Made by a program: the position numbers and the translations under genes. Positions 51,762 through 63,000 of a stretch of 64,000 bases of DNA are shown one piece after another. Each line of letters starts with the position of its first letter. Positions within the stretch are counted from its first letter, which is position 1. The DNA lies in the NCBI GenBank assembly GCA_003955985.1, contig CP033784.1, positions 744,001 to 808,000 on the forward strand, written 5' to 3'. Source of the stretch: Corynebacterium jeikeium. Lineage in GTDB: Bacteria; Actinomycetota; Actinomycetes; Mycobacteriales; Mycobacteriaceae. Below the pieces are notes generated by a model. That model made no database searches. It had not been told where the DNA came from and was given only the letters and a program-made list of their open reading frames with translations.

Positions 51762-52547
51762 CTAGTCGTCCATGCCGTAGATGTCGCGGTAATCCGGGGC
51801 ATCATCAGCAGCCAAGTCCTGAGTCTCTGGGTTGGGCTGATCGCCATAGACCTCTGCGCCAAGCGCGGACGAGTTCGCGCCATGGGAGGCCAGCAAGGAA
51901 GTGTACGAGCTTCCCGGTTCGTTGCGAGGCGAGGATGTCAACAGGCTGGTCACGGTGTCCTGTGCGAACTCACGCAGCTTGTCCGACAGCACCGTCGACT
52001 GCATTTCAATGCCGTAGAGGTTTTCAAAAGTCCGTTGGTGCAGGGTGGGGAAGGTGGCCAGTGAGAGCACGAGAATATAAAGATCAAGTGCGGAAATGTC
52101 AGTGCGGAATGCACCGTAATCGCGGCCGAGCAACAAGATGCGGTCAAACTCCAAAACAATTGGGCTCTGACCACCAAGCCCAGTCACGCCTTCTAGCGGC
52201 AGGACCGGATGTAGGTTTTCCTGGATGATGAACCGCACGGCGAGCGGGTTCGCCGAGAAGTAGTCATAGATAACACCGACCACATGCTGCAGGGCTTCCA
52301 CCGGCACATTGGAGTGCGGGCGCAGGTCGTCGTCGTCAGGCCTTACGGTCTCCAGCACATGTGCCCACGTCGCCCTGTAGAGTCCCAACTTGTCACCACA
52401 GTGGTAGTGAAGCATGCGCTTGGAGACACCAGAGGCGGCAGCAATGGCATCCAAACGGGCATCTGCATACCCCTTTGCGGTGAATTCTTGAAGTGCTGCC
52501 ACCAAGACTGCATGGGGGATTGCATCAGAGGAGCCTGGAGACTTCAT
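51762..52547 (-). CDS. TetR-family transcriptional regulator
   Basis: 261 residues from ATG 52547, with AAAGGA 5 nt upstream. HTH: FTAKGYADARLDAIAAASGV then SKRMLHYHCGDKLGLY (about residues 22-58). A long ligand domain and an unusually acidic C-terminal tail of about 55 residues (NPETQDLAADDAPDYRDIYG) that typical TetR proteins lack. Convergent with clpX and divergent from mdh, with about 230 bp in between. Target unknown. Confidence 0.87.
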   Translation of the reverse strand: MKSPGSSDAIPHAVLVAALQEFTAKGYADARLDAIAAASGVSKRMLHYHCGDKLGLYRATWAHVLETVRPDDDDLRPHSNVPVEALQHVVGVIYDYFSANPLAVRFIIQENLHPVLPLEGVTGLGGQSPIVLEFDRILLLGRDYGAFRTDISALDLYILVLSLATFPTLHQRTFENLYGIEMQSTVLSDKLREFAQDTVTSLLTSSPRNEPGSSYTSLLASHGANSSALGAEVYGDQPNPETQDLAADDAPDYRDIYGMDD

Positions 52548-52696
52548 GAAAATCCTTTGCTTGGACTAGAGAGAGACTAAGGGGTTTTGGCTATCTAACG
52601 GGGGTGAAATTGGTCAGTCGCGGACTTCTTTCTAGTGAAATGAGTACACGACCGTAAGTCATGCCTAATGCTATCCGTTTTTCAGAAATGGCCTGA

Positions 52697-53761
<1,065 letters not shown>

Positions 53762-53787
53762 GAGCTGTTCAACGGCCGTTTAGAGGC

Positions 53788-53822
53788 GCTCTCTTGTGAT
53801 GATTTCACAAGAGAGCGTTTTT
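53788..53822 (+). terminator. Terminator of mdh
   Basis: CGCTCTCTTGTG/CACAAGAGAGCG with a 7-nt loop followed by TTTTTATTTT. Confidence 0.95.
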
Positions 53823-53961
53823 ATTTTGCGCGGTAATCGCGGTTTGGCTCGGAGCGGGAGAAAGGCTTGAATTAGGCGGTGTATAAGTCGCTGATGGCAG
53901 ATATGGGTGGGGCGCAAGGGCCGTCGTAAAGCCCCTGGAAAACCAAATCCGGGCAAGGCGC

Positions 53962-53967
53962 TAAGAT
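53962..53967 (+). promoter_or_regulatory. -10 element of valS (leaderless)
   Basis: TAAGAT with a 7-nt gap to GTG 53975. A GTCGTAAAGC motif lies 30 bp upstream (53923-53932). Confidence 0.5.
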
Positions 53968-53974
53968 GTGACGC

Positions 53975-56710
53975 GTGACTGAGAACAACGTGGACCTAAA
54001 CAGAGCAGATAAGTTGCCCAAGTCGTGGAACCCGGCTGACGTGGAGTCGGACCTGTACCAGGGCTGGGTAGACGCTGGCTATTTCGAGGCTGATCCGTCT
54101 AGCTCCAAGCCGGCTTACTCTATTGTGCTGCCCCCGCCGAATGTGACGGGTCAGCTGCACATGGGCCACGCACTGGACCACACTTTGATGGATGCGCTGG
54201 TGCGCCGTAAGCGCATGCAGGGCTACGAGGTGCTGTGGCTGCCGGGTATGGACCACGCGGGTATCGCAACGCAGACCAAGGTCGAGGCGATGCTGAAGGA
54301 GTCCGAAGGTAAGGACCGCTTCGATTACGGCCGCGAGGAATTCGTGGAGAAGGTCTGGGAGTGGAAGCACGATTACGGCGGACGTATCGGCAACCAGATG
54401 CGCCAGATTGGTGACTCCCTGGATTGGTCACGTGAGCGCTTCACTCTGGACGAGGGCCTGTCCCGTGCGGTTCAGACGATTTTTAAGGAACTGTTTGACC
54501 GCGGCCTGATTTACCGCGCCAAGCGCATGGTCAACTGGTCGCCAGTGCTGCAGACTGCAATCTCGGATATTGAGGTCAAGTACGAGGACGCTGAAGGCGA
54601 GCTCGTGTCTTTCCGCTACGGCGATGGGGAGGACTCCATTGTTGTGGCGACGACTCGTGTGGAGACGATGCTGGGTGACGTGGCAATTGCCGTGCACCCG
54701 GAGGATGAGCGCTACACGCACCTGGTGGGCAAGGTTCTGGACCACCCGTTCCGCGAGGACCTGAAGATTCAGGTCATCGCCGATGACTACGTGGACCGCG
54801 AGTTCGGTACCGGCGCGGTGAAGATCACGCCGGCGCACGATCCGAATGACTTCGCTATGGGCCAGCGCCACGACCTGGATATGCCGGAGGTCATCGACAC
54901 CACTGGCCGTATCTTCAACACTGGCACGCGTTTCGACGGCATGGATCGTGCAGAGGCCCGTACTGCGCTGACGGAGGCGCTGCGTGAGCAGGGACGCATT
55001 GTCAAGGAGATTCGCCCGTATGTTCACTCGGTTGGTCACTCGGAGCGCTCGGGTGAGCCGATTGAGCCGCTGCTGAGCTTGCAGTGGTTCGTTAAGGTCG
55101 ATGAGCTGGCCAAGATGTCCGGCGATGCTGTTCGCGAGGGCGACACGGTTATTCACCCGGCTTCGCAGGAGCCGCGCTGGTTCGACTGGGTCGATGACAT
55201 GCACGACTGGTGTATTTCCCGTCAGCTGTGGTGGGGCCACCGCATCCCGATCTGGTACGGCCCGAATGGCGAGGTCGTCTGTGTCGGCCCGGATGATGAG
55301 GTCCCGACGGGCGACGGCTGGACGCAGGATCCGGATGTGCTGGATACCTGGTTCTCCTCTGCGCTGTGGCCGTTTTCCACGATGGGTTGGCCGGACGCCA
55401 CCCCAGAGCTGGAGAAGTTCTACCCGACATCCGTGCTGGTCACCGGCTACGACATTCTGTTCTTCTGGGTCGCGCGCATGATGATGTTCTCGACCTTTGC
55501 TGCCACCCTGCCTGATTCACCGCTGGGCAAGGGTCGCGACGGTCGTCCGCAGGTGCCGTTCAAGGATGTCTTCCTGCACGGTCTGGTCCGCGATGAGCAG
55601 GGTCGCAAGATGTCGAAGTCTCTCGGCAACGGCATTGACCCGCTGGACTGGGTGCGTGATTACGGTGCGGACGCACTTCGCTTCACGCTGGCTCGTGGCG
55701 CTAACCCGGGCTCTGACCTGCCGGTCGGTAACGACGCCGCACAGAGCTCCCGTAACTTCGCTACCAAGCTGTTCAACGCCACCCGCTTTGCACTGATGAA
55801 CGGTGCCCACGTGGGCGAGCTGCCGGACCGTGACCAGCTCACCGACACCGACCGCTGGATCTTGGACCGCCTGGAACAGGTCCGCGCCGAAGTCGACTCT
55901 GCGCTGGATAAGTACGAGTTCTCCAAGGCCAACGAGGCCCTCTACCACTTCGCATGGGACGAGGTCTGTGACTGGTACCTGGAGATGACCAAGGTTGACT
56001 TCCCACGCCTGAATGACGGCGAGACCATGACCGAGGAGCAGGCCGCCCGAGCCGCCTCCACTCGTCTGGTTCTAGGCCGCGTGCTGGATACGCTACTGCG
56101 TCTGCTACACCCGTCCATGCCGTTCGTCACGGAGACGCTGTGGAAGGCGCTTACCGACGGCGCGGAGGGCTTCGAGGACTCTCTGGTTATTTCCGCCTGG
56201 CCGGATGCAACCATGACCACCGACGGCGCTGCTGTTGATGAGGTTGCCGCACGTCGTATTGCCGATGCCCAGAAGTTGGTCACCGAGCTGCGTCGTTTCC
56301 GCAATGACCAGGGTGTGAAGCCGTCGCAGCGCGTGCCGGCACGCATGAACCTGGCGGATGCTGATCTGACTGCTCAGGAAGAGATGATTCGTTCGCTGGC
56401 TCGTGCTGAGGCACCGGAGGACGGCTTCACCGCTACCGCTTCCATTGAGGTGCGCCTGTCTCAGGCCACGGTCCTGATCGAGCTGGATACCTCCGGCACC
56501 GTCGACGTGGCCGCTGAACGCAAGCGCCTGGAAAAAGACCTGGCCAAGGCCGAGAAGGAACTGGCCGGCACCGAAAAGAAGCTCGGCAACGAGGCCTTCT
56601 TGTCCAAGGCTCCGGAGCAGGTCGTGGAGAAGATCAAGACTCGCCACCAGTTCGCACTGGAGGAAATTGACCGCATTAAGGCTCGTTTGGAGGGACTTCC
56701 GCAGGCATGA
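53975..56710 (+). CDS. valS: Valyl-tRNA synthetase
   Basis: 911 residues from GTG 53975. Class Ia synthetase that charges tRNA-Val and edits Thr. HIGH-type motif in [20 protein letters not shown] (about residue 50), editing domain with [25 protein letters not shown] motif in [20 protein letters not shown] (about residue 547), anticodon-binding helical domain, and a C-terminal coiled coil ([20 protein letters not shown]) as in bacterial ValRS. The stop overlaps the folC start as ATGA, so valS, folC and DUF4233 form one coupled operon. Confidence 0.96.
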   Translation: MTENNVDLNRADKLPKSWNPADVESDLYQGWVDAGYFEADPSSSKPAYSIVLPPPNVTGQLHMGHALDHTLMDALVRRKRMQGYEVLWLPGMDHAGIATQTKVEAMLKESEGKDRFDYGREEFVEKVWEWKHDYGGRIGNQMRQIGDSLDWSRERFTLDEGLSRAVQTIFKELFDRGLIYRAKRMVNWSPVLQTAISDIEVKYEDAEGELVSFRYGDGEDSIVVATTRVETMLGDVAIAVHPEDERYTHLVGKVLDHPFREDLKIQVIADDYVDREFGTGAVKITPAHDPNDFAMGQRHDLDMPEVIDTTGRIFNTGTRFDGMDRAEARTALTEALREQGRIVKEIRPYVHSVGHSERSGEPIEPLLSLQWFVKVDELAKMSGDAVREGDTVIHPASQEPRWFDWVDDMHDWCISRQLWWGHRIPIWYGPNGEVVCVGPDDEVPTGDGWTQDPDVLDTWFSSALWPFSTMGWPDATPELEKFYPTSVLVTGYDILFFWVARMMMFSTFAATLPDSPLGKGRDGRPQVPFKDVFLHGLVRDEQGRKMSKSLGNGIDPLDWVRDYGADALRFTLARGANPGSDLPVGNDAAQSSRNFATKLFNATRFALMNGAHVGELPDRDQLTDTDRWILDRLEQVRAEVDSALDKYEFSKANEALYHFAWDEVCDWYLEMTKVDFPRLNDGETMTEEQAARAASTRLVLGRVLDTLLRLLHPSMPFVTETLWKALTDGAEGFEDSLVISAWPDATMTTDGAAVDEVAARRIADAQKLVTELRRFRNDQGVKPSQRVPARMNLADADLTAQEEMIRSLARAEAPEDGFTATASIEVRLSQATVLIELDTSGTVDVAAERKRLEKDLAKAEKELAGTEKKLGNEAFLSKAPEQVVEKIKTRHQFALEEIDRIKARLEGLPQA

Positions 56711-58440
56711 CCGAACCACGGGATATCGAACCTCGGGGTGCTGAATCACACGATGAGATTGCAGGGGAGATTCGTTTGAATCTTGGTGGCGGCGACGATT
56801 CGGTGACGCAGGAAGAGTCTGCGCTGCGAGAGGAGTCCACTGCAGCGCCTGAGTTCGAATTCGATCCGGCTGACTCCCAGATCGTCGAGGACCTCGAACC
56901 TCGCGAAATCGCCGGTGTGATGGCTGATGACCGCATGCCCGATGACATGCGCCTCGGTGAGGTCTCCGTGTCCGAGGAAGGCCTGAGCCTGCCGGTGGAT
57001 GTGGATCGCCCAGTCAATGAGCCGGCTCCGCTGGAGGCCACCGCCGAGGAGCTGCGCGAGCTCGCAGAGGTGGAAGCCGAGCTGGATCAGCGCTGGCCGG
57101 AGACCAAGATTGACCCGTCGCTCGAGCGAATCGAGATGCTGATGGACATCCTTGGCCATCCTGAGCGTGCCACTCCGGTCATTCACGTTGCCGGCACGAA
57201 TGGCAAGACTTCCACTGTGCGCATGATTGAGTCGCTGGTGCGCGCTCTCGGTCGTCGCACCGGCCGCACCACCAGTCCGCATCTGCAGCTGGTTACCGAG
57301 CGCATCGCCATCGATGGCCAGCCCATTCATCCACGCGATTACGTGCGCATCTGGCGCGAGATTCAGCCCTACGTGGAAATGGTTGACGCCAAGTCCGCCG
57401 AAAAGGGCGGCCCGCAGATGAGTAAGTTCGAGGTCCTCACGGCCATGGCCTACGCTGCCTTCACCGACGCTCCTGTCGATGTCGCCGTGGTGGAAGTCGG
57501 CATGGGTGGCACATGGGATGCGACCAACGTGGTGGAGGCCGACGTGGCAGTCATCTGCCCAATCGGTCTCGATCACACGGAGTACCTCGGCGATACCCTG
57601 GCTGAAATCGCTTCTGAGAAGGCCGGCATCATCAAGTCGCGGTGGAACAAGGACGACTTGCTCACGCCACCGGACAATGTCGCCATTGTCGGCGAGCAAG
57701 AGCCGGAAGCAATGGACGTCGTTTTGCGACGTGCCGTGGAAATGGACGCCTCCGTCGCCCGCGCTGGAGTTGAGTACGGCGTCGTCAGTCATCAGCTGGC
57801 GGTCGGCGGGCAGAACCTGACGCTCAAGGGCCTGGCCGGCGAGTATGACGACATCCATCTGCCGCTGCACGGTCCGCATCAGGCGCGTAACGCAGCCACA
57901 GCACTGGCTGCGGTGGAGGCGTTCTTCGGCGCAGGTCCGGGGCGTCCGCTCAACATTGATGCGGTTCGCGAAGGCTTTGCGACGGTCGCATCGCCCGGCC
58001 GCCTGGAGCGCGTGCGTTCGACCCCGACGGTGTTTATCGATGCCGCCCACAATCCGCACGGTGCCCGTGCGCTACGCACGGCCCTCTCCGCTGAGTTCGA
58101 CTTCCGCCGTGTGATTGGTGTGCTGTCGGTGCTGGGGGAGAAGGATGCTCGTGGGCTGCTGGTGGAGCTGGAGCCTTACTTCGAAGAAGTGGTTATTACC
58201 CAGAACACATCGCCGCGTGCGCTGCACTACGACGACCTGGCTGACCTCGCGGAGGAGATTTTCGGCGAGGAGCGCGTGCATCGCGTACCGACTCTGCCGT
58301 CCGCCGTTGAGCTAGCTGTAGCGCTGGCTGAGGAAACCGACACCGGAGACGGTATTGTCTCTGGTTCCGGTGTGATCGTCACTGGATCTGTTGTCACTGC
58401 GGGCGAAGCCCGGACACTATTTGGAAAGGACCCGCAATGA
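56707..58440 (+). CDS. folC: Folylpolyglutamate synthase/dihydrofolate synthase, with acidic N-terminal extension
   Basis: 577 residues, about 130 longer than typical FolC. Adds glutamates to folates (and makes dihydrofolate). The first 130 residues are acidic and without a known fold ([39 protein letters not shown]). The catalytic Mur-ligase part follows: [21 protein letters not shown]-loop [16 protein letters not shown] near residue 160, [36 protein letters not shown], and C-terminal [14 protein letters not shown]. The start is fixed by the ATGA overlap with valS; an internal start after the extension would lack that coupling. Confidence 0.94.
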   Translation: MTEPRDIEPRGAESHDEIAGEIRLNLGGGDDSVTQEESALREESTAAPEFEFDPADSQIVEDLEPREIAGVMADDRMPDDMRLGEVSVSEEGLSLPVDVDRPVNEPAPLEATAEELRELAEVEAELDQRWPETKIDPSLERIEMLMDILGHPERATPVIHVAGTNGKTSTVRMIESLVRALGRRTGRTTSPHLQLVTERIAIDGQPIHPRDYVRIWREIQPYVEMVDAKSAEKGGPQMSKFEVLTAMAYAAFTDAPVDVAVVEVGMGGTWDATNVVEADVAVICPIGLDHTEYLGDTLAEIASEKAGIIKSRWNKDDLLTPPDNVAIVGEQEPEAMDVVLRRAVEMDASVARAGVEYGVVSHQLAVGGQNLTLKGLAGEYDDIHLPLHGPHQARNAATALAAVEAFFGAGPGRPLNIDAVREGFATVASPGRLERVRSTPTVFIDAAHNPHGARALRTALSAEFDFRRVIGVLSVLGEKDARGLLVELEPYFEEVVITQNTSPRALHYDDLADLAEEIFGEERVHRVPTLPSAVELAVALAEETDTGDGIVSGSGVIVTGSVVTAGEARTLFGKDPQ

Positions 58441-58952
58441 GCGAATCTCAGGCGAGCCAGCCACAGGGCAATGGCGCGGAGGATTACACCGCTGCCGACC
58501 GCGAGGCCCTGCGCGCCTACCGCGAGGGGCGTGACCTGAGTGAGGGCGGCAAGTATGGCCCGCTCGGTGCGGGACACGATCCGGCTAAGGACCCGCTGAA
58601 GGGTCTGCGCGGTGTTATGTCCGGCACGCTGATTATGCAGGCTATCTCGGTGCTGCTTGGTCTGACTGTGGTCACGCGCATTCCCGACGGTCAGATTAAC
58701 CAGACCTTCTCGGTTACGTACATCACCATCCTGGGCCTGGCTCTGATTGCGATGGCTTTCCTGCAGAAGCAGCCCTGGGCGCTGAAGGCCAACATTGTAC
58801 TGCAGGTCTTTGGTGTGCTGGCTATTTTCACACACGTGTCGATGGGCGTGGTGGGTATCTTCTTCGCACTAGTGTGGGCCTACATTCTGCACCTGCGGAA
58901 GAACCTCATCCAGCGTATGGAGCGCGGTCTGTTGACCACCCAGCACTCGTAG
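58437..58952 (+). CDS. DUF4233 family membrane protein
   Basis: 171 residues, overlapping folC by 4 bp (ATGA). A soluble N-terminus of about 55 residues (TAADREALRAYREGRDLSEG), then DPLKGLRGVMSGTLIMQAIS and about four membrane helices with a DUF4233 pattern (INQTFSVTYITILGLALIAM). It is conserved directly behind folC in actinobacteria; the function is unknown, and a role linked to folate is only suggested by the operon. Confidence 0.9.
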   Translation: MSESQASQPQGNGAEDYTAADREALRAYREGRDLSEGGKYGPLGAGHDPAKDPLKGLRGVMSGTLIMQAISVLLGLTVVTRIPDGQINQTFSVTYITILGLALIAMAFLQKQPWALKANIVLQVFGVLAIFTHVSMGVVGIFFALVWAYILHLRKNLIQRMERGLLTTQHS

Positions 58953-58979
58953 ATCTCCCGCGCTCGTAGTCGCGACTTT

Positions 58980-59017
58980 CACCCCGCTGCACCACCACTC
59001 CGGTGCAGCGGGGTTTG
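58980..59017 (+). terminator. Terminator of the valS-folC-DUF4233 operon
   Basis: CCCCGCTGCACC/GGTGCAGCGGGG with a short loop, followed by TTTGT. Confidence 0.88.
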
Positions 59018-59023
59018 TCATAG

Positions 59024-59029
59024 TATGAT
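59024..59029 (+). promoter_or_regulatory. -10 element of ndk (leaderless)
   Basis: TATGAT with a 7-nt gap to ATG 59037; it lies right behind the operon terminator. Confidence 0.55.
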
Positions 59030-59036
59030 GCTCACC

Positions 59037-59447
59037 ATGACTGAACGTACTCTTATTCTGATCAAGCCGGACGGCGTTTCCCGCGGTCTGGTCGGCGAAG
59101 TTATCTCCCGCATTGAGCGTAAGGGCCTGAAGCTGGTCGCGCTTGACCTCCGTGTTGCTGACGAGGCAACTGCGAAGGAGCACTACGCAGAGCACGTCGA
59201 TAAGCCGTTCTTTGGTGAGCTGGTTGATTTCATCACCTCTGCACCGCTGGTCGCTGGTGTTATCGAGGGCCCGAACGCAATCGCTGCTTGGCGTCAGCTT
59301 GCTGGCGGCACCAACCCGGTTGAGGCCGCAACTCCGGGCTCCATTCGCGGTGACTTCGCACTTGAGGTTGCTAACAACGTTGTTCACGGTTCCGATTCTC
59401 CGGAGTCCGCTGAGCGCGAGATTGGTATTTGGTTCCCGAACCTCTAA
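59037..59447 (+). CDS. ndk: Nucleoside diphosphate kinase
   Basis: 136 residues from ATG 59037 ([13 protein letters not shown]). Moves the gamma phosphate from ATP to other NDPs through a phospho-His. Landmarks: [20 protein letters not shown] at the N-terminus, [40 protein letters not shown] and active His in [18 protein letters not shown] start codon 12 nt earlier is before the likely transcription start. Ends in a clear terminator. Confidence 0.96.
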   Translation: MTERTLILIKPDGVSRGLVGEVISRIERKGLKLVALDLRVADEATAKEHYAEHVDKPFFGELVDFITSAPLVAGVIEGPNAIAAWRQLAGGTNPVEAATPGSIRGDFALEVANNVVHGSDSPESAEREIGIWFPNL

Positions 59448-59487
59448 ACGTTGACGGTTCAGCATTGACCCGTGAGCGTTGAACTGG

Positions 59488-59531
59488 CGCCGAACTGAGC
59501 AAGCAATTGTTTGCCGGTTCGGCGCTTTTTG
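59488..59531 (+). terminator. Terminator of ndk
   Basis: GCGCCGAAC/GTTCGGCGC with an internal loop (GAGC..GTTTGCCG), followed by TTTTT. Confidence 0.85.
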
Positions 59532-59585
59532 CTTGTCGACGACCGTGGGGCGGCCCTTCAGCGGGCTGCACGTGTGAATGCGGGC

Positions 59586-59694
59586 ACGGGCTGCAAATGT
59601 GAAACTGTAGGAGTTTATGACACTTTCCGGCAATTTTTCAGGCCATTTCTGTCATAAACGCAGTCAGTAACTCGGATTGGCCCGCCGCCACCAA
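59586..59694. mobile_element. 109-bp transposase-less derivative of the IS30-like element (MITE-like)
   Basis: It has both ends of the element at 15737-17281 and nothing in between: left ACGGGCTGCAAATGTGAAAC, AGTTTATGACACTTTC, then directly AGGCCATTT and the right end GTCATAAACGCAGTCAGTAA with GGATTGGCCCGCCGCC. Only a few bases differ from the full copy. It lies in the ndk-rne spacer and could be moved by the intact transposase. Confidence 0.82.
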
Positions 59695-60018
59695 TGTCGG
59701 TGCGCGCCACCTGCTCGATATGTGCGACAATGGACAGCAGCAGTAGTGCCCGGGAGTTCGCTCCGGCGGATGAAATATGCCGCATGTGATCGCTGAATCC
59801 CCGAGTCAGCCGGTAGGCCTGCCAATAAGACTTTCATAATTGTTCATCGTTTTCGGCCCTCTATCTGCGCATTTGGCGCAAATGAAGTGGCTGTCGCAAC
59901 ATCGTTGCTCCGCCTGGTTTCCAAGGCCACAACGGATGTAGGCGCACATGGAATGACAAAGAGTGTGCTTCCTGTTGTCGGGTTTTGCGTGGTGGGGTGT
60001 CAAGGAGAAACAAATACA
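59695..60018 (+). other. Leader region of rne
   Basis: About 325 bp without a gene. It should hold the rne promoter and a long 5' leader, a common place for RNase E autoregulation, but I see no defined fold or operator. Confidence 0.4.
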
Positions 60019-63000
60019 GTGGCAAATTTCAGCCAGGATGTTGTCGCTAAGGCACGCGAATTTGATCGTGAGTCAGCGGCTCTGAAAACCCGAGTCCACC
60101 ACCTGGCCAAGAGCTTGGGGTTGACCTCGAAGGAAACCATCGAAGCACTGGGGCACGCGGGGATCGTCGTAAAGTCCGCTGCGTCCACCATTAATCAAAA
60201 TCAGCTCGACGCAGTGCTGAATTTCATCGGTGATCATCCAGAGGATGCCTCGCTTGACGACGGATCCGCTGCGACCAAGCCAACCGGCGAAAAGCCAGCC
60301 GCGAAGGAAAAACAGTCGGCAGGTAAGCCGAACGCGGCAGATGAGAAGTCGGACGAGCAAACTGCAGCTAAGTCCGAGAAGAAGCCAGCTGCGAAGAAGA
60401 GCGGCAAGAAGTCGGCTGCGAAGAAGGCCACAAAGAAGGCTGCGCCGAAGGCAGCCAAGAGCGAAGCGGAGTCGGACGCAGCGCCTGCCGAGGAAGTGAC
60501 CGAGAAGAAGGACACCAAGAAGGCCTCGGCTAGAAAATCCTCGGCAAAGCAGAGCGCAGAGAAGCAGAGCGCAGAGAAGCAGAGCACGACTAAGAAGCGA
60601 GCAACGCGTAAGCGGGCTGTGAAGAAGACCGCTGGCGCTCCGGAAGAAACCGCTGCGAAGGACGAGCAGAAGGACTCGAACTCGGTCGTCGAGGAAGCTG
60701 TTGAGGCTGTCGTTCAGTCGTCGTCGAAGAAGGCTGCAGACAAGAATGCTTCCGATAAGAAGGCTGCCGACACCGTAGCCGAGACCGCTGAGAAAACCTC
60801 CGCTGAGGAAGCTTCCGCCGAAGCACCTGCTGCAAAGAGCGCTGCAGTGACCACACGTCGTGGCCGCCGAGTTCGCCGTGCGGTCCGCACGACCAGCGCT
60901 CCAGTGGCAGAGGAAGCTCAGGAAGCGCAAGAGCCGCAGAAAACGCAAGAGCCGCAGGATACGCAGGCAACTCAGAGCGAAGCCCTGCAAGACATCGAGC
61001 CGCCGGTAGTCCCGGAGCCGCCGGTTGCGGAAGAGCAGACCGCGTTTGCGCCTATCTTCCTGGCGCCGCAGGCTGTCCCGGCTACGGCCAAGAATTCGGC
61101 CACCGAGGATGCAGCTTCAGCTGACAACGGGGCCTCCAACCAGGGCACCGATGACAACGCGGGGGAGGGGCAGGACGGCTCGTCGTCAAGCGAAACGGAG
61201 CGTCAGCCGCGCCCGCGTCGTCGCCGTCGTGGACGTGGGCGTCGTAATGATGACGCGCAACAGGCGGAGAAGACCACCGAAAACACAGAGCGCGAGGAAG
61301 AGGAAACCCGCGAAGAGGTCGAGGAACCGCAGGCGATTAAGGGATCGACTCGCCTGGAGGCGCAGCGACGTCGCCGTATCGAGCGTCGTGAGGAATCGCG
61401 CAAGCGCCATGTAATCTCGGAGGCGGAATTCCTGGCTCGTCGTGAGTCGGTGGAGCGCACGATGGTGGTGCGTGAGCGCAAGCGCCATGACCACGCGGGC
61501 ATTGTCACTGAGGTGGGTGTGCTGGAAGATGACCTGCTGGTCGAGCACTTCGTTACCTCTGACACGCAGACCACGCAGATCGGCAATATCTACCTCGGTC
61601 GCGTGCAGAACGTCCTGCCCAGCATGGAAGCGGCGTTCATCGATATCGGAACCGACCGCAACGGTGTCATTTACGTAGGTGACCTGAACTGGAAGCTGCT
61701 GGGCACGAAGTCGCGTTCGCGCAAGATTGAACATGCGCTGAAGGCCGGCGACCAGATTTTGGTCCAGGTGTCCAAGGACCCGATTGGTCACAAGGGTGCG
61801 CGTCTGACCACCCACATTTCGATGGCTGGTCGATTCCTGGTGTACGTGCCGGGCGGCCGGAGCGCGGGTATTTCCCGCAAGCTGCCGGAGCCGGAGCGCA
61901 AGCGCCTGAAGTCGATTCTGAGCGAGGTTACGCCGGAGGGCTCGGGCACGATTATCCGTACCGCAGCCGAGGGTGTGTCCAAGGAGGCCATCGAGGCCGA
62001 CATCAAGCGCTTGGAGTCGCAGTGGCAGGAGATCTGGGAAGCCTCCGAGGCAGCGAAGGCGAAGCGTGGAGCAAAGCCGATTGCGCTGTACGAAGAGCCA
62101 GACATGCTGGTCAAGGTCGTCCGCGACGTCTTCAACGAGGACTTCTCGCGTCTCGTGGTGGAGGGCGATCGCCCGTGGAACACAGTGACGGACTACATCG
62201 GCGACCTGGCACCAGAGCTGGAGCCGCGACTGCAGCGCTACTTCGCCAAGGAGCACGGCGGCGCTGATGTCTTCGAGCACTTCCGCATCGATGAGCAGCT
62301 GGCCAAGGCACTCGACCGCAAGGTCTGGCTGCCTTCGGGCGGCACGCTGGTCATCGACCGCACCGAGGCCATGACGGTCATCGACGTCAACACCGGTAAG
62401 TTCACCGGCGCTGGCGGAAACCTGGAAGAGACGGTCACTCGCAACAACCTGGAGGCCGCTGAGGAAATCGTCCGCCAGATGCGTCTGCGCGATCTGGGCG
62501 GCATGATTGTCGTCGATTTTATCGACATGATGCTGCCGGAAAACCAGGACTTGGTGCTGCGCCGTCTGAAGGAGGCCCTGGGCCGCGACCGCTCGCGTCA
62601 CGAGGTCTCCGAGGTCACCTCGCTCGGCCTCGTCCAGATGACTCGCAAGCGTCTGGGCACAGGCCTGCTGGAGACCTTCTCCACGCCGTGTAGCTGCTGC
62701 AATGGCCGCGGTCTGATTATCCACATCGATCCGGTTGAGCAGGACAATCAGGGCCGTGGCCACAAGAATGGCCGTCGCAACGACGAGCAGGACAAGTCCA
62801 AGCGCCGCAACAAGTCGCGCTCGGAGCACAATCCGGCCAACCACCCGGCCGCGCTGGCCATGCACCGCGATCAGAGCGACCAGGCAGGCTCTTCCAAGGC
62901 AACGCGTGACGACGACACGGAGACCAACCAGCGCGATAAGGACGCAGCCGACAAGCGTGTCGCAGCTGCTGTCGAAGCTGTCATCGTCTCTTCTGAGAAC

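Noticed and set aside
60166..60175. GTCGTAAAGT in rne counted as a motif copy
   Set aside because: The last base differs from GTCGTNAAGC, so it is listed only as a near match.
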